A stretch of DNA of 64,000 nucleotides from Nymphaea colorata (Eukaryota > Streptophyta > Magnoliopsida > Nymphaeales > Nymphaeaceae). The notes beneath the pieces are model-generated. The model did no database searches. It had not been told where the DNA came from and saw only the letters and a list, made by a program, of their open reading frames with translations. The first letter of the stretch is position 1. Every line of letters starts with the position of its first letter. Both the position numbers and the translations under genes were made by a program. This document shows, in pieces, positions 56,560-64,000 of the stretch. The stretch lies in contig NC_045143.1 of NCBI RefSeq assembly GCF_008831285.2, positions 7,821,503 through 7,885,502 on the forward strand. Direction: 5' to 3'.

Positions 56560-57790
56560 TTATATAACTGGTTCAATTTTACTTATCATAAAAATGCAAT
56601 AAAATTCAAATAATAATTGACTTAAAATATGTTTCCATCACATATTTTTCAAACCATACCCATGAGGTTAGATCACCAAAAAAAAAAAAAAAAAACACAC
56701 TTTAATAATCACATTTAAGTGGTCTGGTTTTTGTCCAATGACATAGTGATCTAAGACCTATCAATTGCTCAGACATGGACATGTTCTTTGGCACTAATTT
56801 TGTCATAGTCAGACTGTGAAAACAAGCGGGAAAAATAATAAGTAAGCCAAGCAGGAAGCTTTCGCTCTTAAAATGTGTGGAGTTGTATCACGGACGGCGC
56901 AAACATGAAGACAAAGCAGTGAACTCTTAGCCAGATATCGAGTACTCGCCGGAAGCTCACACGGCAGCACCGGGAACCTTGCATTAAATTACATGTGTCT
57001 GTAAATCTTATTTGAGTTTGGTGTCAACTAATCAAGCTTCAAAAGAATCTAATACGAAAGTTGGATGGCATTCGGATTTAAGAAATTACATATGAGATCA
57101 TATTCAGATTTTAATGTCCATACATTTATAAGTCTGTTCTTGGCATATTGTAATGCGGATCAGATTCAGATTTGGAAGTGAATTTAAAAATCAGGTGTAG
57201 CTTGAATTCGTACTAAAAATTCAGATTTATATTAATATATGATGTAGAAAACACTTCTCCTTCAAGTCCAAATCCAAATACGTAAGCATCTGAAATGGTA
57301 GATACGGTAGAAAACAATCCAGCCCAAGTATTATTCTTCTTCAAATTCGAATTGGAATCCAAACATGTGAAGATCTGACTTGATAAGGGGGCGTCAATAT
57401 TAGATTGGATCCAGATTGGATATCTAATCAAACTGCTTTAAGTAAGTTGGACATGAAAACCAAAATTTCAATCGATTAAGAAATTGGATGAGATATAAGC
57501 ATATGGCAGTTAAACTTTCCCATATTCGATTTTCATACATTTTTGGTCTTGACATCGAAATTAGATTTCAGATCCGATTCAATTTCAACTTAAAAGTGAG
57601 GTTCGGATCAGATTCGATTGCAAATGTCAAGCTCAGATCCAAGTAGAGTGTAGACTTTGTTTCAGGAAACAAATTCAAATCCGAATACATAGTGAACATT
57701 CAATAAATCAGATGTGGTAGAGGCAGGTGTATCAGATCCGTAGGATTTCCAATTTTAACATAATAAAAATCACATAAAGTGTCTCTTTTC
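56560..57790. repeat. Third, partial copy of the duplicated module
   Basis: 57060-57790 repeats 54590-55290 (AGTCTGTTCTTGGCATATTG, TTGGATCCAGATTGGATATC, TCAGATCCGATTCAATTTCA). 56560-56815 matches 61060-61290. Further pieces of the module are at 61310-61650. Confidence 0.75.
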
Positions 57791-58331
57791 TTTTGGTAAC
57801 GCACTTAAATTCTTTTGAGAATGCCTAATTGCTCACCTGACATTTTCTTAATTTTAAAATACTGGTCAAAAGTTGGGCGGAAAAAATAAAGAGTTGCTTA
57901 CTCGTAGATAGGGTCATGATTGCACTCAACCTTGTAAAAAAAAAAATGCTTTCAACAAAGAATTGGCACATATAATCATTATTTCTCCATTTTCACCACG
58001 CTAATGATTGAATCATTGACTCAAAAATTGTGTGGTGCAAACACCAAGGATTGCGATGACGAATGAATCAAACAATATATGGCAGAATTATATGTGCCAA
58101 TTCCTTGTTGATTATATGTGCTAATTACCAATATATGGGAGATAAGGACATGAGCATTGGGTAAATTAAGGTTCCTGTAGCTTAAGAAATAAAATTCAAA
58201 TCTTTTAAAACATTTTGGTTCATTTTTTTATGGTTAAAGTAAAAATTGGAAACATATTTCTCAAAACATGTTTCCACCCTTCCTGGTGGAAACATATTTT
58301 TAAAATTTTTTTTGGAGCGGTTGGGCACGAT
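57791..58331. other. Intergenic, no gene seen
   Basis: AT-rich. Contains a short inverted pair GGAAACATATTTCTC...ACATGTTTCC at 58247-58276 that resembles the DNA on the other side of the purine array (59880-59960). Confidence 0.5.
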
Positions 58332-59826
58332 GCGTGGAAGGAGGGAAGAAGGGAAGGAAGTGGAGGCGGAAGAGGGGAAGAATGAAGAACGGAAGTAGGA
58401 GGGAGGGAGGAGGAAGAACGGAAGTAGGAAGGACAAAGGAGGGAGGAGGAAGAAAGGAAGGAGGAAGATGGGAGGAGGAAAGGAGAGGAGGGAGGAGGAA
58501 CGGGGAGGAGGAAGGAGAAAGGGGAAGGAGGGAGGAGGAAAGGGAAAGGAAGGATCGTGGAAGGAGGGAGGAGTGAAGGAGGCGGAGGCAAAAGAAGGAA
58601 AGGGGAGGAAAGGGGAATGAAGGATCGTGGAAGAAGGGAACGAGGAAGAAGGGAGTAGGAAAGAGGGGAAGGAGGGAGGAGGAAAGGGGAAGGAAGGATC
58701 GTGGAAGGAGGGAGGAGTGAAGGAGGCAGAGGCAGAAGAAGGAAAGGGGAAGGAGAGAGGAGGAAATGAGAATGAAGGATCGTGGAAGAAGGGAAAGAGG
58801 AAGAAGGGAATAGGAAAGAGGGGAAGAAGGGAGGAGGAAAGGGGAAGGAAGGATCGTGGAAGGAGGGAGGAGTGAAGGAGGCGGAGGCAGAAGAAGGGAA
58901 TGAGGGAGGAGGAAGAGGTGAGGAGGAAAGGGAAAGGAGGGAGGAGGAACAGGGAAGGAGGGATCGTGGAAGGAGGGAGGAGGGAAGGAGGCCGGGGAGA
59001 GGGAAGGAGGCGGAGGCGGAAGGGAAGGCCGCACTTTCCCATTTCCACCAATTCTTCTTTTTCGAGGAAAGGAGAGGAGGGAGGAGGAATGGGGAAGGAG
59101 GAAGGAGAAAGGGGAATGAGGAAGGAGGGAGGAGGAAAGGGAAAGGAAGGATCGTGGAAGGAGGGAAGAGTGAAGGAGGCAGAGGCAGAAGAAGGAAAGG
59201 GGAAGGAGAGAGGAGGAAAGGGGAAGGAAGGATCGTGGAAGAAGGGAAAGAGGAAGAAGGGAGTAGGAAAGAGGGGAAGGAGGGAGGAGGAAAGGGGAAG
59301 GAAGGATCGTGGAAGGAGGGAGGAGTGAAGGAGGCGGAGGGGAGGAGGAAAGGGAAAGGAGGGAGGAGGAACGGGGAAGGAGGGATCGTGGAAGGAGGGA
59401 GGAGGGAAGGAGGCCGGGTAGAGGGAAGGAGGTGGAGGCGGAAGGGAAGGCCGCACTTTCCCATTTCCACCAATTCTTCTTTTTGAAGGAAAAAAGAGGA
59501 GGGAGGAGGAACGGGGAAGGAGGAAGGAGGGAGGAGGAAAGGGAAAGGAAGGATCGTGGAAGGAGGGAGGAGTGAAGGAGGCGGAGGCAGAAGAAGGAAA
59601 GGGGAAGGAGAGAGGAGGAAAGGGGAAGGAAGGATCGTGGAAGAAGGGAAAGAGGAAGAAGGGAATGAGGGAGGAGGAAGAAGGGAGGAGGAAAGGGAAA
59701 GGAGGGAGGAGGAACGGGAAAGGAGGGATCGTGGAAGGAGGGAGGAGGGAAGGAGGCCGGGGAGAGGGAAGGAGGCAGAGGCGGAAGGGAAGGCCGCACT
59801 TTCCCATTTCCACCAATTCTTCTTTT
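58332..59826. repeat. Purine-rich minisatellite array with higher-order structure
   Basis: About 1.5 kb of G/A on the plus strand built from variants of GGAGGGAGGAGGAAAGGGGA. The marker GGATCGTGG recurs 13 times at irregular spacings of about 70-165 bp. The longer marker GGCCGCACTTTCCCATTTCC occurs at 59027, 59449 and 59792, giving higher-order units of 422 and 343 bp. Because the array lacks T-rich stop triplets, frames of hundreds of codons stay open on both strands (up to 553 codons on the minus strand, Pro/Phe/Ser/Leu only). I regard these as non-coding. Confidence 0.95.
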
Positions 59827-59829
59827 TTT

Positions 59830-59989
59830 GTTATCAAACGCATAAATTTATTTTCAGAAAAATAATTTCAAATTAACAAACACAACATAGTTTTGGAAAT
59901 ATAGAATTTTATTTCTCAAAAACCAATTCTAGAAATATATTTCTGGAAACTTGTTTTCAGAACAATATTCCTGGCGGTCAAACACTACC
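59830..59989. mobile_element. Right end of a Harbinger-like element next to the purine array
   Basis: Read on the minus strand the segment starts GGTAGTGTTTGACCGCC after TTA (plus-strand TAA at 59990-59992) and continues with CAGAAATATATTTC-type DNA, in the style of the 1706-2238 element. No matching left end with its TTA was found. The purine array may be cargo of this element, with its left boundary eroded near 58200. Confidence 0.4.
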
Positions 59990-59992
59990 TAA

Positions 59993-61703
59993 GTATTTGC
60001 AATGAGGTCAGTAGGTCAATGACTCAATTGCGGTGGGCACAAAGCGTTCGCGTGAGGGAAACGCCTTAGTGACAAAATCAAGGCAGTGCTGGTGGCGGCT
60101 CCCGCTGTTGTGTTGCGTAAGGTGGAGGTTTCAATATTATATATATATATAGAAATCAGCTGGCGAATGGTTATATCTAAGAGAGAGGGGGGGCGGGGAG
60201 GGTAAGTCCCACAAGGGTCTGAGCCCAACCTCAAAAAAATAAAAAAGTTTACATATAAATTTTAACAAATTTTATTTTTTTTTATATAAAATTTTTGAAA
60301 AATGATATTTCGTGTTATGTTAAAATTTAAAAACTTTAATTTGAGTCTTCTTATGAAAAATTTCTACCTCTACTTGTAGTTATATTTTTGTTTAATATCA
60401 CTAAAAACACTCACAAAGGTGCATTGGTAATAGCCAGACATTTGGCCAAAACTTTTAGTAACAAAATACATCTTTTACAATACTTTTTAGTGACACAAAA
60501 AAAAACTATCAAGCCGATTGATTTACTATATATAAATATATATATATTGGCAAAAACCAAACAACTTGAGTAAGAGACAAAAACCAAATTACCTATTGAA
60601 ATTAATTATTAATTTTTGTTTTCAAATCAACTTTATAGATATGACCCTAAGAGTGACTTGACGAAAAACTTATATTAAGTTAGTTGTTTTGTTACTTAAA
60701 TAATGTATTTTTAATAGTAAAAAATGAACTGCTTTTATAACATCAAAATTTTGGTAGTATAAAGATTTTTTTTTTCACAGAAATGACCTCAATTAAAGCA
60801 TGATTTATATTAAATTAGTGTTCATGAACACATTAGAATGTTCATATTTTTGTTTAAAACATTTTTTTACATAAATTTAAGAGGTCTGATTTTTATCTCT
60901 TACCCAAATAGTATGGTACTAACCCATCACTATATGGGAAATTGGTATGTTCCAGACTGTTAGGTCTGCGATAAAAACAACAAGACCCCAATTAAGTTTT
61001 TTTTTTTTTTTTTTTTAAATGGGGATGTCTCTATGATAAACATGTTGATGTGATACAAGCCATTCAGTTTTACTTATTATAAAAGTATGATCAAATTCAA
61101 AAAATGATAAACTGAATGTATGTTTCCAATCAACATGTTATGGAAATCGTAAGGTTACATCACAAAAAAAAAACACACACACACCTTAATAGATGTAAGT
61201 AATCTGGTTTGTCCCTGACCTAGTGATCTAAGTCCTACCAATTCATCATATATATGCATGTTCTTTCATATTAATTTTGTCTTTGTCAGACTGGCCATTA
61301 CTTAGAAAATAATACTCAAATCCGAGTTTGAATCCAAATATGTGAACATCTCATTTGACTTAGTGATGACAATATTGGATCTGGGACAGATTGGGTATCC
61401 AATCAAAGTGCTTTAAATAAGTAGAACATGAAAACAAAAATTCAAACCTATTAAGAAATTGTATTAGATAACGAGCATACGGCTAGTTAAAATTTCCAGT
61501 ATTCAATTAAAATGCATTTTTGTTCTTCACATTGAAATTACATTTCAGATCCGATTCAGTTGCAATCTAAAAGTGATGTACCAATCGGATCCAAATGTAA
61601 ATTTAAAGCTCCCATCCAGGCACCATGTAGACTTTTGTTCAATCACCCGATGCGATGACGTCGCGAGGGATGATGACCAATTTAATTGTTGTTTAGAACT
61701 TTA
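59993..61703. other. Intergenic, repeat fragments
   Basis: 60190-60385 is a hAT-like remnant (TTAAAATTTAAAAACTTTAATT, then AAATTTCTACCTCTAC). 61060-61290 and 61310-61650 are pieces of the module duplicated at 48-57.8 kb. No gene. Confidence 0.5.
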
Positions 61704-61812
61704 GGGCCTATTTGATTGTCAACTGAAATTTAACGTGGTAAATTTACCATGGTATATTTTTTCTGGAAACATTTACAGGATGAAATTTCTCTCTCTTTCA
61801 ATCTGAGGCCCT

Positions 61813-62158
61813 GTTTGATGCACATAAAAAATTTGACGTTGTTGATGCACATGAAGAATTTAACGTGGTAAATTTAACCATGTTTGATGCACAGGAAGAA
61901 TTTAACGAGGTAAATTTAACCATGTTTGGTGAACAAGAAAAATTTAACTGCAAACATTTACATGATGAAATTTCTCCCTCTTCCAATCTGAGGCCCTGTT
62001 TGATGTACATGAAGAATTTAACGTGGTAAATTTAACCATGTTTGATGCACATGAAGAATTTAACGTGGTAAATTTAACCCTGTTTGGTGAACAAGAAGAA
62101 TTTAACGTGGTAAATTAAATCATGTTTGATACACAGAAATAATTTAACGTGGTAAGTG
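61813..62158. repeat. 42-bp tandem repeat, about 8 units, within the Harbinger region
   Basis: Unit core GAAGAATTTAACGTGGTAAA preceded by TTTGATGCACAT. Units start near 61841, 61884, 61926, 61999, 62041, 62083 and 62125, with a partial one at 61813. The segment ACATTTACATGATGAAATTT with TCTGAGGCCCTG interrupts it at about 61953-61998. A near copy at about 61769-61813 gives a second, longer period of about 185 bp. As 42 is a multiple of three, minus-strand frames stay open, which is not evidence of coding. Confidence 0.9.
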
Positions 62159-62426
62159 TTGTTTTTTTCTCTTCTCCTCATCAATTTGATGTGGAAAGAA
62201 ATTGAAAGATGATCTTCCAAAACAACAAGATGCACATGGTACGAACAACAGTTATATAAAAAAAAAAATAATACAGTTAAAACCATAACATCCAACAGTG
62301 TAATATAGTTGACGAAATAAAATTTATAATAATAACAAAGTTAGCTAACCCATACAGGTTTAACTGTGTAATGAGTATATGTCCACAAAAGTTAAATGAG
62401 TACAAAACAAAAGAGTGTATTTCCTA

Positions 62427-62777
62427 CTATCTAGAAAAAAAAAAGAAGTTATTATGAGTACATATCCAACAAAGAAAACATGTAACCACAAAACAAGTAA
62501 TCCAACATTTGTGGCTGCACTTTCGTTCTTCAAAGTTCGTGTCTTCTATATCTTGATTTGCGATGTCATCTTTAATGAGTGGAGGCCTATGTACTTGCAC
62601 ACCATACTTGTTGTGGACATACTCATGCATGTGATACTCAGCTATTTCGAATGAATCAAACGATCTGAAGAGGGCGCCCTTGTACCGATAGACTAATGGT
62701 TGGCACTGCTTTCAACTGTCATATATGTCTCGCTCATGACCTTCGAAAACCACGTAGTACTTTTGGCGAGACATCAT
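62427..62777 (-). pseudogene. Broken viroplasmin/RNase H1 N-terminal-type domain protein
   Basis: From ATG at 62777 the minus strand reads MMSRQKYYVVFEGHERDIYDS, meets a TGA at 62714-62712, and continues in the same frame with KQCQPLVYRYKGALFRSFDS and then FEIAEYHMHEY. The order YYVVxxG, IYxS, CxxxVxxYxGAxxxSF and EAExY is that of the small nucleic-acid-binding domain shared by eukaryotic RNase H1 N-termini and the viroplasmin of caulimoviruses. The frame then runs to 62427 through acidic and Cys-rich sequence. The in-frame stop falls at a normally conserved position, so it cannot make the domain. No RNase H catalytic domain follows. Source could be a host RNase H1-like gene, a transposon gene or a viral relic; the sequence does not decide. 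Confidence 0.6.
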
Positions 62778-62917
62778 ATTTGTTGTCCTATTCAAAACAA
62801 AACAAATGTCAAACAATCAAATGAAACAAATAGTCAAAATTCATAAACAAACTTACTATTCAATTGATAATTTGTAAACATTTGACATGATATAGCTGCC
62901 CTTATAGAATTGTTGCT

Positions 62918-63312
62918 TCATCGCTGATGTGTTTGACTTGCAATTTTCAGTTCGCTTAAGACAAAGTTATCATTTGAAGGTGCATCTTCATCATCAAATT
63001 GCTTGGCGTTTGGATTGTGTTCAATTATGAAGTTGTGCAATACACATGTAGCAAGAACGATTTGAGTTTGTTTTTGGAATGGATACTAGACTTGCATTTT
63101 CAAGATTGAAAAACGACCTTTCAACATGCCGAAAGTTCTTTCTACTGTATTTTGGAGTGATGAATGCCTATATTTGAATAATTCTTCTTCAGTTTTAGGT
63201 GAGCGCGCTCTTCGAGTGTTACACTTAGACAGATGATAGCGATGCCCTTGATAAAGTGTTAGTAAACCGACAATGTTTGGATACCCCCCATCAGCAAGAT
63301 AATATTTGTCTA
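62918..63312 (-). pseudogene. PIF/Harbinger transposase, C-terminal DDE fragment (HARBI1/ALP1-like)
   Basis: Harbinger transposases cut and paste DNA with a DDE nuclease. The fragment begins after an acceptor-like TTGTAG and reads DKYYLADGGYPN (third-strand region with the second catalytic Asp), LYQGHRYHLS, EELFKYRHSSLQN and TVERTFGMLKGRF, which carries the catalytic Glu. A TAG at 63088-63086 then breaks the frame. The same frame continues with QTQIVLATCVLHNFIIEH, the usual C-terminal motif, to TGA at 62920-62918. The first Asp and the helix-turn-helix N-terminal half are missing, and a Myb/SANT fragment sits directly upstream instead. Inactive relic by sequence. Confidence 0.85.
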
Positions 63313-63355
63313 CAATTGAACACAATTTATTTATACACAATAAGATTGCATTTAT

Positions 63356-63538
63356 TTATCTTTCCATCATGTTTTTTTCAATAGCTGTGTATACTTTAAA
63401 CTTCAAACCTCCACCAGATTTCATGCAAGGCATGCGTGACTGCTCCACAAGAAGCTGGAGTAAGTAATCCATTTGTGGTTTAGTCCACGTAAGATTTTCC
63501 TTTGAAGGACCGCTGTCTTCTATGGGTACAATAATTCT
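63356..63538 (-). pseudogene. Myb/SANT-like DNA-binding fragment (Harbinger ORF1-like)
   Basis: The minus strand reads NLTWTKPQMDYLLQLLVEQ, then a gap of Ser/Met/Lys residues, then GGGLKFKVYTAIEKNMMER and TAA at 63358-63356. The pattern WT..MD..LL.LL.EQ followed by KF..Y.AI matches the Myb/SANT-like domain found in plant PIF/Harbinger ORF1 proteins and their host derivatives. There is no start codon in frame (TGA at 63541-63539 upstream), so it is a fragment or a spliced internal exon. It lies about 45 bp upstream of the transposase fragment on the same strand. Confidence 0.65.
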
Positions 63539-63560
63539 TCACAACTACAGTTTTAAAAAA

Positions 63561-64000
63561 TCTTGCATGAAAAACAATTGTTTTGTATAGTGAATCTTTT
63601 AGTAGTTCATGCATGCTACATGCAGAATGCAACCACAACTACAATTGTTTTAGTAGTCCACTTGTGTTTTCTTGAAACTTTAACGACAAATCAGCTTTAT
63701 TGGACAAGAATTTCACCTTTGACATTCCAAACAACAAATCAATTATGTGAAGGCTAGAAAAAGAACATAAAAGATATCAAATTTGTAAAGCTTTTGTCAG
63801 CTACTCATGATTTTCCTTTGCTGTCTCGTACTATTTATATGAACATGATATTTACTACTGCAAAGCCCCAAATCGGAACTCCAAAATGCAAATCCCCAAA
63901 TCCACAATGAAGAAGAGCAAATCAAACGCCCAAATCAAAAGAAGAACAGAGAGGAGCATAAGACACTCTTTCAGTTTTACAAACAAATCCTTTTACTGTC
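63561..64000. other. AT-rich window edge
   Basis: No coding motif recognised. It may contain introns or further remains of the Harbinger element. Confidence 0.4.

Larger units (their letters stand above)
61704..64000 (-). mobile_element. Degraded PIF/Harbinger transposon, left end and coding remains
   Basis: The left terminus GGGCCTATTTGATTG follows TTA (61701-61703) and resembles the 1706-2238 element terminus. Within it, on the minus strand (5' to 3'), lie a Myb/SANT fragment (63538-63356), the C-terminal part of a DDE transposase (63312-62918) and a broken viroplasmin/RNase H1-type domain (62777-62427). Between terminus and genes is a 42-bp tandem repeat. The right end is outside the window or lost. 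That all parts belong to one element is inference. Confidence 0.5.

Noticed and set aside
58182..59843. Minus-strand open frames up to 553 codons (Pro/Phe/Ser/Leu-rich) and plus-strand Gly/Glu/Arg/Lys-rich frames
   Set aside because: All frames on both strands stay open because the purine array lacks stop triplets. Composition follows the repeat, and there is no start context, domain or splice structure.
61798..62295. Minus-strand repeat protein with a 14-residue period
   Set aside because: The 42-bp DNA repeat is a multiple of three, which keeps frames open by itself. No other coding evidence.

Overview
This is a stretch of plant nuclear genome, almost certainly a flowering plant. The evidence is genes with plant-only architectures (IQ67-domain protein, membrane-anchored type B hexokinase, LRR-XI receptor kinase, pectinesterase), GT-AG introns, AT-rich intergenic DNA with many (TA)n and (GA)n microsatellites, and dense relics of small DNA transposons. 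The species cannot be named from the window. Long introns (up to about 4.9 kb) and the heavy load of small inverted-repeat elements are compatible with a moderately large genome.

Layout. (1) Positions 1-340 hold the last exon of a pectinesterase gene whose body lies upstream of the window. (2) 0.34-8.7 kb is transposon-rich: a PIF/Harbinger-type element with a coding-like insert, a hAT-type MITE with a perfect 8-bp target duplication, tRNA-like (SINE-like) fragments and a perfect 105-bp tandem duplication. (3) 8.7-10.6 kb, minus strand: a complete three-exon IQD gene (423 aa, calmodulin binding). (4) 11.8-12.4 kb: an element with about 90-bp terminal inverted repeats around GC-rich cargo. (5) 14.0-14.4 kb, minus strand: a 142-aa protein of unknown function. 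(6) 14.4-29 kb: no convincing gene; MITEs, dispersed repeats, a long (TA)n tract and a GC-richer patch with ACGT-core motifs. (7) 29.8-41.1 kb, plus strand: a complete nine-exon hexokinase gene (498 aa). (8) 43.2-46.3 kb, minus strand: a complete two-exon LRR receptor kinase resembling HSL3 (1004 aa), tail-to-tail with the hexokinase. (9) 48-57.8 kb: diverged segmental duplications, one copy carrying a hAT MITE that its partner lacks. (10) 58.3-59.8 kb: a purine-rich minisatellite array. (11) 61.7-64 kb: the left end of a degraded PIF/Harbinger element whose minus strand carries a Myb/SANT fragment, the C-terminal part of the DDE transposase and, further along, a broken RNase H1/viroplasmin-type domain.

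The intact genes act in separate processes (pectin modification, calmodulin-linked scaffolding, sugar phosphorylation and sensing, peptide perception). Nothing in the sequence makes them one pathway. The least ordinary structures are the transposon biology in the flanks and the domain combination at the right edge. Exon boundaries were found by reading frame, GT-AG consensus and agreement with family sequence, not by transcript data.
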